DNA of 17,830 nt from Nitrospira sp. Its GTDB lineage: Bacteria; Nitrospirota; Nitrospiria; Nitrospirales; Nitrospiraceae. The stretch lies in the NCBI GenBank assembly GCA_020697375.1, contig JAJFBJ010000061.1:1-17830 (forward strand), read 5' to 3'. The stretch's first letter is position 1, and each line of letters opens with the position of its first letter. Of the stretch, positions 1-7,520 are shown piece after piece. The position numbers were made by a program, and so were the translations under genes. The notes beneath the pieces were generated by a model, which was not told the DNA's origin, did not search any database, and saw only the letters and a program-made list of their open reading frames with translations.

Positions 1-186
1 CTCGAAGTGCGCGATAACGGCCGGGGCGTGACGGAGGCCGAAGTGTCCGATCCCACGTCGCTCGGTCTGGTCGGCATGCGTGAACGCGCCCTCCTCCTGC
101 GAGGGGAAATTTTCATTGCGGGAGATCATGAAAAAGGAACGTCGGTGAGGGTGAGGATTCCCTTTGATCAAGTGCAAGCAGTATAA
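1..186 (+). CDS. Sensor histidine kinase, C-terminal fragment (HATPase domain)
   Basis: This is the last 61 codons of a gene that begins left of the window. The visible part is the end of a GHKL ATPase domain. The N/G1-type motif DNGRG lies near residue 6 of the fragment, followed by the G2-like GLVGMRERA typical of NarL/NreB/DegS-type (HisKA_3) kinases, then the closing GTSVRVRIP strand. The enzyme would autophosphorylate on His and pass the phosphate to a partner regulator. The NarL-type response regulator begins 70 bp downstream on the same strand, so the two probably form a cognate pair. The sensor part is outside the window, so the signal cannot be inferred. Confidence 0.9.
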   Translation, partial: LEVRDNGRGVTEAEVSDPTSLGLVGMRERALLLRGEIFIAGDHEKGTSVRVRIPFDQVQAV

Positions 187-256
187 CACGTGACTATCGA
201 ACACCTTACCAGCATTCCGTTCGTCACCGGGATAACAAGGTAAACAGGAGCGGAGC

Positions 257-901
257 GTGACAAGGATCCTTATCGTAGATGATCACGCGGTGGTCAGACA
301 GGGCGTGAAGCAGATACTCAGCGAACAGTTTCATGCCGCCGTGATCGGCGAGGCTCGGAACGCGAGCGAGATGATTGAACGGGTTCGGAAGAACAGCTGG
401 GATATCGTGGTTCTGGACGTAGGCATGCCCGGGAAAAGCGGACTGGACGCGCTGAAGGAACTGAAGCAGCTTCGCCCGAAACTTCCCGCCCTTGTCCTCA
501 GCGCCTATCCGGAAGACCAGCTTGCTCTCCGCATGCTGAAGGCAGGCGCGGCCGGCTATCTCTCGAAAGACAGCGCGCCTAATGAACTGGTGCAGGCCAT
601 ACGGAAGATCATGAGCGGCGGGAAATTCCTGAGTGCTTCGGTGGCCGAATTGCTGGCCTCGAATCTGGAAAGCGATTTTGAAAAGCCCCTGCACGAACAG
701 CTGTCCGATCGGGAATATCAGGTGATGTGTTTGATAGCGGTGGGAAAGAGTCTGAAGGAAATTGCCGATGATTTGTGCGTGAGCATCAGCAGCATCAATA
801 CATATCGAGCCCGCATCCTCGAAAAAATGCAATTAAAGAACAATACCGAGTTGACCCATTATGCCATCCAAAACCGTTTGGTAAACCGGCTCGTTTCCTG
901 A
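257..901 (+). CDS. NarL/FixJ-family response regulator
   Basis: This 214-aa two-domain regulator has a receiver domain at residues 3-120. It carries the acidic pair D8-D9, phospho-acceptor D54 in VVLDVGMPG, a conserved Ser in ALVLSAY and the Lys in YLSKDSAP. A LuxR/GerE helix-turn-helix follows at about residues 148-208 (LSDREYQVMCLIAVGKSLKE and on). All catalytic receiver residues are present, so it should be phosphorylated, most likely by the kinase ending 70 bp upstream. It would then dimerise and bind DNA. The GTG start at 257 was chosen because a purine-rich Shine-Dalgarno (CAGGAGCGGAG) lies just upstream and the receiver begins directly after it. Its target genes are not visible. Confidence 0.95.
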   Translation: MTRILIVDDHAVVRQGVKQILSEQFHAAVIGEARNASEMIERVRKNSWDIVVLDVGMPGKSGLDALKELKQLRPKLPALVLSAYPEDQLALRMLKAGAAGYLSKDSAPNELVQAIRKIMSGGKFLSASVAELLASNLESDFEKPLHEQLSDREYQVMCLIAVGKSLKEIADDLCVSISSINTYRARILEKMQLKNNTELTHYAIQNRLVNRLVS

Positions 902-1108
902 TTCTCTCTCTTTCCGTGCCGCCTTCTGTCCGCTTCGGTTTCCCTCTTATTCGTAGCATAAACGTCGACGGGCACCCTCGAAAATCGGCGACGCATAATT
1001 TAGTCAAAGAGCGATGGCTTGCGCGGCTTTATCCCGTTACAAATAGCACCGTCGCAAACATCGTCCCTGCGTGTCACGCATGCAATTTTCGGAGGAGGAT
1101 CAGAAGCA

Positions 1109-1498
1109 ATGTCATTGACATCCACGCTCGATGCCGCTCGCATTTCAATCACGAATCGGGTCGGGGAAAGCCATGGGATACCGGCTCTCATTACCCAAGA
1201 ATTAAAGCAGCACGGCCCCTGCACGTTTGAAACATTGCTGAACAGACTGCCGATCTGCACCTGGAACCAAGTATTCGTGGCAGTTGACGGACTCTCACGA
1301 AATGGAACTGTCATTCTGCAACCATACGCTCGTTTCGAGTACATGCTTTCCATGGCGCCTCTTCATAGCACCGGCCCTACCAGGCATATTCCCACTGAGG
1401 CACGGGAATATCGTGATTCCCGCCAAGTTGTGATGCAAAGCCATGCATGCACGCCTACGCGGTCCAAGAATACGCCCGAAAAAGGAGAGCTCGCATGA
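1109..1498 (+). CDS. Small winged-helix-like hypothetical protein
   Basis: This is a 129-aa protein of unknown function. The ATG at 1109 was chosen over upstream in-frame codons because GGAGGAGG at 1091-1098 is well placed. The core at about residues 25-80 reads ALITQELKQHGPCTFETLL, then a short helix with CTWNQVFVAVDGLSRNGTV and a beta-wing-like segment. That layout resembles a winged-helix DNA-binding fold, and the C-terminus looks disordered. The fold is inferred from pattern only. The stop overlaps the next start (ATGA at 1495-1498), so it is translationally coupled to the receiver-like gene. It may be a DNA-binding partner of that protein, but no function is proven. Confidence 0.75.
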   Translation: MSLTSTLDAARISITNRVGESHGIPALITQELKQHGPCTFETLLNRLPICTWNQVFVAVDGLSRNGTVILQPYARFEYMLSMAPLHSTGPTRHIPTEAREYRDSRQVVMQSHACTPTRSKNTPEKGELA

Positions 1499-1908
1499 AC
1501 ATCCCGACCCAGGCAGGAAGAACACGCGTCATGATTGTCGACCCTGAATGGCAACTGGGTCTGAAACTTGCCGATTGTCTGGCCACCAGCGGATATCAGG
1601 CGGTCCTTGTCCGAAACCTGGAATCCATGATGGATGAAATCGGAGAAATACAACCAGATGCCATTCTGCTCAGCTCGGATGCTTCAGTCGAGGAACGCGC
1701 CAGACAAGCCGCCGAAACGATACGGATCGTCAATACCCTCTGCCCGCAGGCCTATGTTCTTGCGCTGGCTGAACCAAGACAAAAATGCCGGGATCATCAG
1801 CTTCTGCAGACAACCCCCTCTCCGAAGCGGCCGACTCCCCTCGTACAGAATCGTGTCGAAGAATTGGTTCGGGCAAAACTCGGAATTCCATGTGCGCGCG
1901 TCCTGTAA
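1495..1908 (+). CDS. Degenerate receiver-domain (pseudo-receiver) protein
   Basis: This 137-aa protein looks like a stand-alone response-regulator receiver. RVMIVDPEWQLGLKLADCLA matches beta1-alpha1, and PDAILLSSD matches the beta3 strand that normally ends in the phospho-acceptor Asp. Here the acceptor position is Ser (S60), only one acidic residue (D16) remains of the usual pair, and no clear conserved Lys is seen. Phosphotransfer by the normal chemistry is therefore unlikely, and it probably works by protein contact. The ATG at 1495 overlaps the stop of the upstream gene, with AAAGGAGAG in front. No output domain is attached. The C-terminal 40 residues (PSPKRPTPLV, then a helix) match nothing I recognise. 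Confidence 0.7.
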   Translation: MNIPTQAGRTRVMIVDPEWQLGLKLADCLATSGYQAVLVRNLESMMDEIGEIQPDAILLSSDASVEERARQAAETIRIVNTLCPQAYVLALAEPRQKCRDHQLLQTTPSPKRPTPLVQNRVEELVRAKLGIPCARVL

Positions 1909-1970
1909 CATGCTTTCCCCTTTATATCCGATATATCCGCCTTCTCATGACTCACCTCGGAGGTTCATCA

Positions 1971-2231
1971 ATGGCGCAGCGGCAGACAAAGGCAACCAAC
2001 AGACCAGAGGCAATACGGAACGGAAGGTTGACGGAAAGGACGACACCGCCGCCTCTGCCTTACGCTTCTAAGGCGTCATCACAGCATACCGAAAACGGCT
2101 CGATGCCGAGCGACATGAAAACGCGAATCGAAAAACTGGCCTATGAGCTGTACGAACGACGCGGAGCCCAAGATGGCCATGATTGGCAGGACTGGTTGGA
2201 GGCAGAACGGCACGCCACATCCTCCAGATAA
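1971..2231 (+). CDS. DUF2934 domain protein
   Basis: This is an 86-aa protein. Residues 1-48 are polar, basic and low in complexity, probably disordered. Residues 49-82 carry a recognisable DUF2934 motif: RIEKLAYELYERRGAQDGHD followed by WQDWLEAE. Short proteins with this motif are common, often in many copies, in Nitrospira and some proteobacterial genomes. Their function is unknown. The ATG at 1971 follows a good Shine-Dalgarno (CGGAGG). It sits 62 bp after the receiver-like gene in the same direction and may share its transcript. Just upstream, TATATCCG occurs twice (1923-1930 and 1932-1939), a short tandem repeat of unknown meaning. Confidence 0.8.
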   Translation: MAQRQTKATNRPEAIRNGRLTERTTPPPLPYASKASSQHTENGSMPSDMKTRIEKLAYELYERRGAQDGHDWQDWLEAERHATSSR

Positions 2232-2252
2232 AGTTCTCATGGAGAAGCCATA

Positions 2253-2693
2253 ATGTTATGTCCAAAAGCCAATTGTGGGGAATTGATGAAGCCCTACTCT
2301 TCTGTCGGCTACGATCCTAAGACAGGCCTCCAGTGTATGCGTTGCTGCCGTTGCGGGCATTGTGGCATGAAGGCACAAAACGGGCTGCGCCTTCTGTTTA
2401 CCGGGCAACATGAGTATGTCTTTAGTTACGGCCCTTCCGTGTCGTACCTTAAGATCGTGCTCTCGACAGTAGCGCTCAATCTATTCAACGGGCAAGGCTT
2501 GGCCCCTACTCGATTGGCAACACACGTGGCAGAATGGGCGCTCGGCATGGGACAGGCTTGCGGTACCGTTCGGCTTACGGGCGACGTCGTGCTCTCCGAT
2601 TGCTACGAGTATTGTCGACGGCAGGCGATGAAGGATTCCGGTGCCTCATCTCTAGGCAAACGTTCTGGCCGACTGGAGGAAAGAGTGTTTTAG
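2253..2693 (+). CDS. Cys-rich hypothetical protein with putative zinc-binding N-terminus
   Basis: This 146-aa protein is not recognised. The N-terminus is rich in cysteines: C3 and C8, then C28, C31, C32, C34 and C37 in the pattern CMRCCRCGHC. It could bind one zinc ion, or two with shared ligands, as in rubredoxin-like or zinc-ribbon folds. The rest has a hydrophobic segment (YLKIVLSTVALNLFNGQGLA) and no known motif. The ATG at 2253 is preceded by GGAGAAG, 21 bp after the DUF2934 gene, so it is probably co-transcribed with it. No membrane anchor or signal peptide is evident. Zinc binding is an inference from cysteine spacing alone. Confidence 0.65.
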   Translation: MLCPKANCGELMKPYSSVGYDPKTGLQCMRCCRCGHCGMKAQNGLRLLFTGQHEYVFSYGPSVSYLKIVLSTVALNLFNGQGLAPTRLATHVAEWALGMGQACGTVRLTGDVVLSDCYEYCRRQAMKDSGASSLGKRSGRLEERVF

Positions 2694-2833
2694 TATTGCT
2701 GGACGCCGCGTGAGACGTTAGACCGTCCTTGGTCTTTCGGCACTAGCTTGTGGTCACACACACTTACAGGGATTCCAAGAGAAGCGACAAACGACCCAAT
2801 GTGATAGCACATCCCATTGAACAGGAGCCCGCA

Positions 2834-3550
2834 GTGAACTCTCATGAAGACATGGCTATGATCACGCGACAGGATACTGTCATGAGGATGGTAAGCGTCA
2901 GCCGTAATTGTCTCCTACAACTCGGGCTGCAAAGAACAATCGAATCAGAGTCCCATATCCGAATAGTGGGACAGGCTTCCACCAGAGCGCAGGCCGAGGA
3001 AATCCTCACGCGGGAGAAACCCCATGGGCTCATCATCGAGTTGGAACCAGAGATCGGCTCTACAGCGTTTATTCAACACATGAAAACAAGTTTTCCTGCG
3101 ATGAAGACCGTCTTGCTGATCGGGATTGAAGATATGCCTTATGCTCGAGAAGTATGTCTGTCGGGGGTGGATGGAATCGTATTAAAAACTCAACCGCCGG
3201 CCGTGCTGTTGGCAACGATCGACTACCTCTACCGTTCTCTTGACGCAATCATCGTCCGTGAGAAACGTGACGTCAGGCATTTGGTCGCCGGACCTTCGGC
3301 TGTTCCCTGCAACACGGATCTTTCCATGCTGAAATTGCCTGACAAGCTGACTGAACGGGAGCAGGAAGTCATCGGCTTGATCGGTCAGGGGATGTCGAAC
3401 AAAGATATTGCCGATGGTTTGCATATTTCTCCGACGACTGTCCGCCATCACCTCACGAGTATCTTTGATAAATTGGGCGTCACCACCCGTCAGAAGCTTC
3501 TGATACTTGCCCATCAGCACGGACTCGTAGCGCTCAATAATGGTGTTTAG
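2834..3550 (+). CDS. LuxR-family regulator with phosphomimetic (Glu) receiver
   Basis: This 238-aa protein has a receiver-like domain at residues 15-135 and a LuxR/GerE helix-turn-helix at about 171-232 (LTEREQEVIGLIGQGMSNKD and on). The HTH is fully conserved. In the receiver, the acceptor Asp is replaced by Glu (E69 in GLIIELEPE) and the acidic pair is lost (MVSVSRN), while the conserved Lys (K118 in GIVLKTQPP) is kept. It is therefore not a normal phosphorylation target, and Glu may imitate the active form. The GTG at 2834 was chosen because ACAGGAG lies 7 nt upstream. The frame is open back to GTG 2750, which would add 28 residues that do not look like receiver sequence. The gene converges on the MlaC-like gene. 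Confidence 0.85.
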   Translation: MNSHEDMAMITRQDTVMRMVSVSRNCLLQLGLQRTIESESHIRIVGQASTRAQAEEILTREKPHGLIIELEPEIGSTAFIQHMKTSFPAMKTVLLIGIEDMPYAREVCLSGVDGIVLKTQPPAVLLATIDYLYRSLDAIIVREKRDVRHLVAGPSAVPCNTDLSMLKLPDKLTEREQEVIGLIGQGMSNKDIADGLHISPTTVRHHLTSIFDKLGVTTRQKLLILAHQHGLVALNNGV

Positions 3551-3728
3551 CTTTTGTTCACTTCGGTCAGAAGCAGCGAAGGTTGCCTCAGCTTTTTCGA
3601 TGCGCGATTGGACATTTTCCGCATAGCCCCTATCATCCAACTTACAAATCGTTCCGTTGAGGTAACGAGAATGGAGAAAGCAGGAGTTTTAAAAAGAACC
3701 AGATCGGAAGCAAGAGGCTCGGCGTTGG

Positions 3729-4403
3729 TCATGATTCGGCTTTTTCAAGGATCTTGGCAACAATACCCTTCTGTTTCATGCGTTCCATCAGTTCCGCGAA
3801 GGAGCCCTCACGAAGAATTCGCGAAAACTGTGCCTGATAGTTCGCCACGATACTGACACCATCGATGATCAAGTCGTCCATGAGCCAGGATCCAGACCGG
3901 TGGACCACCTGAAATTCAAGTCTGGTATCGATTTCCGATCCCGCCGGCGCTAGCGTCACCTGAGTTCCACGTTGATTACTCTGTTCGGAGAGATACGCAA
4001 CCTGTCTAACGTTGTATTCCCGGAGTCTGTCTGCCAACTCATCTCGCAACAATTGAACGTATAGCCTGACATATTGACGCCGCTCGGTGGATCTTAATCC
4101 AGTCCACGCTTCTTCGAGGGAACGCTCCGCCATCTTTTCGTAATTGAACGAGCGCCACACGACTTGTTCGACCTCCCATTGGCGCTGCTCCGACCGACTG
4201 GAGTCTTTCAGTTCCGTCAGAATGTACAGTAGTTCTTTCATGGTTCGTTGAACGGCTTCCGTTGGAGAGGAGTCGGATAAGGAGGATGCCGCTTGGGAAT
4301 TCATCGGCAGCAGGGCGAATAGAGCGAAAATCAGCGCTCCACGGAACCATTGCCATCCGACTGAATAGCAACCGAGCCTCACGTGGCGGACGTTGCGCTC
4401 CAT
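3729..4403 (-). CDS. MlaC/Ttg2D-family periplasmic phospholipid-binding protein
   Basis: This 224-aa protein starts with a Sec signal peptide: basic head, hydrophobic core WFRGALIFALFALLP and a probable cut after SQA near residue 41. The mature part matches the MlaC/Ttg2D (toluene tolerance) family, with WEVEQVVWRSFNYEKMAERS, a long helix with RRQYVRLYVQLLRDELADRL, and the paired strands RSGSWLMDDLIIDGVSIVAN. In the family, MlaC carries phospholipids across the periplasm between an outer-membrane complex and an ABC transporter. No mlaA, B, D, E or F gene is visible nearby, so this is an orphan copy. The ATG at 4403 was preferred because AAAGGGA lies upstream and the predicted transcript begins near 4435. 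An upstream TTG (4439) lacks a ribosome site. Confidence 0.88.
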   Translation of the reverse strand: MERNVRHVRLGCYSVGWQWFRGALIFALFALLPMNSQAASSLSDSSPTEAVQRTMKELLYILTELKDSSRSEQRQWEVEQVVWRSFNYEKMAERSLEEAWTGLRSTERRQYVRLYVQLLRDELADRLREYNVRQVAYLSEQSNQRGTQVTLAPAGSEIDTRLEFQVVHRSGSWLMDDLIIDGVSIVANYQAQFSRILREGSFAELMERMKQKGIVAKILEKAES

Positions 4404-4441
4404 ATGTTCATTCCCTTTCGTCAGACGCTTATTAACCAATC

Positions 4442-4471
4442 ATAGTACTGGCTTCGAAAGCGAGTCGTCAA
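4442..4471 (-). promoter_or_regulatory. Putative sigma-70 promoter of the MlaC-like gene
   Basis: Read on the minus strand, TTGACG (4471-4466) and TACTAT (4447-4442) are separated by 18 bp. This matches five of six -35 bases and four of six -10 bases. Transcription would begin near 4435 and give a leader of about 32 nt to the ATG at 4403. It is a sequence match only. Confidence 0.4.
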
Positions 4472-4594
4472 GCATGCGAATGAGCCGGTTTCTGCACCCA
4501 CAAGTCTCGGCTTTCATATCCAGAACAGAGGCATTCCTTGCGTTGACGCCGCATTCTTCGTTACAAGCATTCAGGCGCATGGAATCGAGGAAGG

Positions 4595-6166
4595 ATGGCG
4601 ACGGACTCATCACATTTCAAGGCAACCGGCTGGGAGATCTTCGGTACAGCCTTGCTTCTGCTCGGCATCGCGCTGATTCCGATCATGCTGGTCGAGATCC
4701 CGCCGTTGGTAGACTACCCCAACCATATGGCCCGTATGCACATCTTGATCGATGACGGCCGCTCTCCCTGGCTTTCTCTTTACTACAAAATCCGCTGGCA
4801 AATTGTGCCGAATCTCTCGATGGACCTGATAGTCCCGCTGCTCGCTCGGTTCATGCCCCTGGAAACGGCAGGAAGGGTCTTCATCGGCTTGACGTTCGCC
4901 TTGCTGGGAGGCGGCGTGATTGTCCTGCATGCAGCATTACATCGGCGTTGGTCACCTTGGCCCCTCATCACGTTCTTCTTCCTCTACAATAGTGTTTTTC
5001 TTTGGGGGTTCTTGAATTATCTCTTTGGACTCGGGTTGGCGCTGCTCACCTGCGCACTCTGGGTAGTGCTCCGTGACCATTCCGCCGCCCTGCTCATTCC
5101 GCTGTTTTCGCTCTTAACTCTTTTTCTATTCTTTGCCCATCTCTTTGCCTTCGGTGTCTTCGCCATGGTCGTAGTTGCGTACGAATTTGGTCAATGGTGG
5201 CGGCACCGCCACCATCCTGTTCCAATAAGCGACCATCCCGGATGGAAGGCCGCTCCCTCTGTCCTGCTACCGTTGATGCTGCTGATACCATCCCCCACGT
5301 TCAAAATGAGTCCGGACGGTTATCCTTTATGGCTGAAGGGCTCGTCGTCCACACCGGCAGTCACGTATTCTCCACTCCCCGTGAAACTTGAAGCCTTGAA
5401 GGGCACCATTCGAACGGAGCATCAGCTCATGGATCGCCTGACGGCGGTTATGCTGATCGGCCTGATCGGAATTGGATTGGCTCTTCGGGGTTGTTCTTTT
5501 TTTCCTTCGATGTACTTTCCTCTCGGTATTATCACGTTGGCCGCTGTGGCGATGCCGGGCACGATCGGCACCACGGCGGTAGTCGACATTCGAATGCCGA
5601 TCGTATGCGTCCTGCTCGTCGTTGCGAGTTTGGATTGGCCGGTGATAAGGCGCCGTTGGCTCATACCGGTGGTATTGATACTGGGTACATTATTTGTCGT
5701 ACGGATGGCCGTTATCACGGATCACTGGCGTGAAACGGATCGTCACTACCGTCAGTTCGTGCAGGCTCTGGACCGGCTGCCTCAAGGAGGCCGCCTATTT
5801 TCCGCCATCAAACTCGCATCTCATGACGCATACACTGCGGCGGAAGGCAGAATTCCAGAGCCCATGCCGATGGCCCATCTCTCAAGCTGGGGTATCATCC
5901 GGCGATCGGCGTTCGTCTCGAATCTTTTTACCGCCCCGGGCCAACAGCCCGTACAAGTTACACCGGCGTTTCGTGCGCTGTTGACGATAGAAGAATTCCT
6001 CGGTCAAGGGCAATCGGTTCCCTGGGATCGCATTAGTGCGCAATATGACTATGTGGTCATCCGACGCACACAACGGTTGAGCCCCCCTGTACCGGTAACG
6101 TTTATTCCATTCGTGTCCGGTGAAGAGTTTCAGTTTTACCGAATCGATGGACGGAGGTCCGACTGA
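4595..6166 (+). CDS. Polytopic membrane protein, GT-C glycosyltransferase-like
   Basis: This 523-aa integral membrane protein is strongly hydrophobic from about residue 15 to residue 400, with roughly ten membrane segments by eye (for example LITFFFLYNSVFLWGFLNYL and LIPLFSLLTLFLFFAHLFAF). A conserved-looking motif, PPLVDYPNH (residues 36-44), lies in the first extracytoplasmic loop. An acidic residue there is typical of GT-C glycosyltransferases that use lipid-linked sugars. The last 130 residues are soluble (PQGGRLFSAIKLASHDAYTA and on). The GT-C assignment is inferred from topology and this motif, and the substrate is unknown. The ATG at 4595 sits directly behind GAGGAAGG. The gene stands alone, divergent from the MlaC-like gene and convergent with the hydroxylase gene. 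Confidence 0.7.
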   Translation: MATDSSHFKATGWEIFGTALLLLGIALIPIMLVEIPPLVDYPNHMARMHILIDDGRSPWLSLYYKIRWQIVPNLSMDLIVPLLARFMPLETAGRVFIGLTFALLGGGVIVLHAALHRRWSPWPLITFFFLYNSVFLWGFLNYLFGLGLALLTCALWVVLRDHSAALLIPLFSLLTLFLFFAHLFAFGVFAMVVVAYEFGQWWRHRHHPVPISDHPGWKAAPSVLLPLMLLIPSPTFKMSPDGYPLWLKGSSSTPAVTYSPLPVKLEALKGTIRTEHQLMDRLTAVMLIGLIGIGLALRGCSFFPSMYFPLGIITLAAVAMPGTIGTTAVVDIRMPIVCVLLVVASLDWPVIRRRWLIPVVLILGTLFVVRMAVITDHWRETDRHYRQFVQALDRLPQGGRLFSAIKLASHDAYTAAEGRIPEPMPMAHLSSWGIIRRSAFVSNLFTAPGQQPVQVTPAFRALLTIEEFLGQGQSVPWDRISAQYDYVVIRRTQRLSPPVPVTFIPFVSGEEFQFYRIDGRRSD

Positions 6167-6202
6167 CTCCCCAGTGACGACAACAACCAGAAAGACGATG
6201 CG

Positions 6203-6220
6203 ACGGGTATGAGAACCCGT
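6203..6220. terminator. Small hairpin between convergent genes
   Basis: ACGGGT and ACCCGT form a 6-bp stem with a 6-nt loop, located 37 bp after the membrane protein and 64 bp before the end of the hydroxylase gene on the other strand. There is no run of T, so it is only a weak candidate for termination. Confidence 0.3.
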
Positions 6221-6283
6221 CTACACTGCGGACCGGACGGGTGGGAAGGCCTTTGCATATATTGTATGGTTCTAAATCTATCC

Positions 6284-7009
6284 CTACAGACCGACCACCA
6301 GTCTCACGGGAGAAACTCGTTCCTTGAGACCGAACGATAATTCGCCGGTAACATCATCCGGATTGCAATAAGTTCCGAACGCATGATCCCAGATCGTCAA
6401 GAGTGCGCCGAAGTTTGCCCGGTGGTGTGCAGGATGTTTGCTGTGATGAATGTGATGGTACCGCGGGGTCACGAATATCCACTCCAACCAACACGACCTC
6501 CACGTAACATTCATGTGCATCCAGTTGTTGCGAATAATGTGCTCGACCATGATCAATTGAAATGCCCAGGAGGAGGCTTCGTGCAACAGGGGAAGGGCCA
6601 GGACGTAGGTGATATTGAAAAGAACAATATGCGGAACCGTGGCGCGAATCCCTGCGAGCCAATACAGATAACGAGGCGAATGATGCCACTGGTGAATACG
6701 CCAGAACGACTTGGTATGCATGAGCCGGTGAACCCAATACAACCCGAAGTCCTCTACTAGGTAAAACAGGCATAACTTGCAGACCGTGGGAAGGCTGTAG
6801 AATGCTGCGGGAAAATAGTCGGGAATAGGAATACGGTCGGTTACCTGGACGGCTAATAAGAAGGACAGGCTGTAAAGACCAAGAGCGAGCAGATCCCCCC
6901 ACAGCAGGGATCGATATCGAATCGGCCGCGCGGGATAGAGCCATTCGGCTGTAAAAAACACTAGCCCGATACCCCAAAACAGGAGGTAATGATGGAAAGC
7001 ACTATGCAT
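6284..7009 (-). CDS. Fatty acid hydroxylase / sterol desaturase family protein
   Basis: This 241-aa membrane protein carries the three histidine clusters of the diiron hydroxylase superfamily: HRLMH (residues 94-98), HQWHH (106-110) and HHIHH (185-189). H165 and the HPAHH group add further possible ligands. These bind two iron ions that activate O2 to hydroxylate or desaturate a lipid chain at the membrane. Hydrophobic segments lie at residues 8-24, 36-56, 76-93, 122-142 and 147-162, and the His clusters face the cytoplasm. The natural substrate cannot be read from the sequence: hopanoid, fatty acid or carotenoid are all possible. The ATG at 7009 has GGAGG only 3 nt upstream. A TTG at 7030 in the same frame is an alternative that adds seven residues. 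Confidence 0.9.
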   Translation of the reverse strand: MHSAFHHYLLFWGIGLVFFTAEWLYPARPIRYRSLLWGDLLALGLYSLSFLLAVQVTDRIPIPDYFPAAFYSLPTVCKLCLFYLVEDFGLYWVHRLMHTKSFWRIHQWHHSPRYLYWLAGIRATVPHIVLFNITYVLALPLLHEASSWAFQLIMVEHIIRNNWMHMNVTWRSCWLEWIFVTPRYHHIHHSKHPAHHRANFGALLTIWDHAFGTYCNPDDVTGELSFGLKERVSPVRLVVGL

Positions 7010-7278
7010 GTGCCTCCGTTCGCCGCGCAAGGATCATGTAGGCATCCTGGATCAATGCTCCATGTTTTCATTGTTTATCACATGATCGAATACCGGAGAA
7101 TGAGAAAGGCCAAAACCAACCAGTTCGACCGGGCACCCTGTCGGCTCAGTTCTCTCCAAGAGGTGGAGAGGATCCGCCTTGCCCCTTCACTGCATACCGC
7201 CGCGCCCGACATCGGACGCAAGCAGGACCCTCCGGACCTATACAACGGTTTGCCTGTGTTGAGTCACTTTTCCAAATC

Positions 7279-7325
7279 GTGATCCACCGTGATAACCGTT
7301 TCATGCAACGCATTAACCGTTTTAT
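7279..7325 (+). promoter_or_regulatory. Putative upstream activator sequence (paired repeats)
   Basis: TAACCGTTTCAT (7293-7304) and TAACCGTTTTAT (7314-7325) are direct repeats matching at 11 of 12 bases and set 21 bp apart, two helical turns. Each has a small dyad (AAC-C-GTT), and the palindrome ATGC-AAC-GCAT (7303-7313) lies between them. The 10-bp tandem GTGATCCACC/GTGATAACCG (7279-7298) overlaps the first copy. The block sits about 114-160 bp upstream of the start predicted from the -24/-12 element, the usual place for an enhancer bound by a sigma-54 activator. The natural candidate protein is the activator encoded at 9838. Confidence 0.5.
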
Positions 7326-7374
7326 ATAACGTCTCTTGAAATAAAGCAGTCAAGTGATTATTTAATATGCAATA

Positions 7375-7387
7375 AATCAATAACTTA
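7375..7387 (+). promoter_or_regulatory. IHF-type binding site
   Basis: AATCAATAACTTA fits the classical IHF consensus WATCAANNNNTTR at every defined position. It lies in AT-rich DNA between the putative enhancer and the -24/-12 element, at about -64 to -52, where IHF bends DNA in sigma-54 promoters. It is a sequence match only and the organism's own IHF preference is unknown. Confidence 0.5.
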
Positions 7388-7411
7388 CTACTGAAGCCTA
7401 GGTTGATTTCA

Positions 7412-7428
7412 ACGGCATATTATTTGCT
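7412..7428 (+). promoter_or_regulatory. Putative sigma-54 (-24/-12) promoter
   Basis: The sequence contains GGCA (GG at 7414-7415) and TTGCT (GC at 7426-7427), with exactly 10 bp between the GG and GC dinucleotides. This is the invariant spacing of RpoN promoters. The match to TGGCAC-N5-TTGCW is good in both halves, though the bases flanking GGCA deviate (CGGCAT). Transcription would start near 7439, giving an untranslated leader of about 82 nt before the ATG at 7521. The enhancer-like repeats, IHF site and downstream sigma-54 activator support the call. A sigma-70 reading (TTGATT to TATAGC, 19-bp spacer) fits less well. Confidence 0.6.
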
Positions 7429-7520
7429 ATAGCTATGGGCATGATGCCGTGAACCTAAGAATGAATAGACCATCGTTCACCACGCCGGTCATGCACCGGA
7501 TACATATGAAGGAGGCAACA

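Noticed and set aside
2736..2754. A GGCAC...TTG sequence resembling a sigma-54 promoter before the second LuxR-type gene
   Set aside because: The spacing between the GG and GC dinucleotides does not fit the required 10 bp.
3547..3732. A 61-codon minus-strand frame that starts with ATGA overlap at the end of the MlaC-like gene and ends at the LuxR gene stop
   Set aside because: The overlap is suggestive of an operon, but no Shine-Dalgarno is present, composition is not protein-like to my eye and no motif is seen. The overlap alone may be chance.
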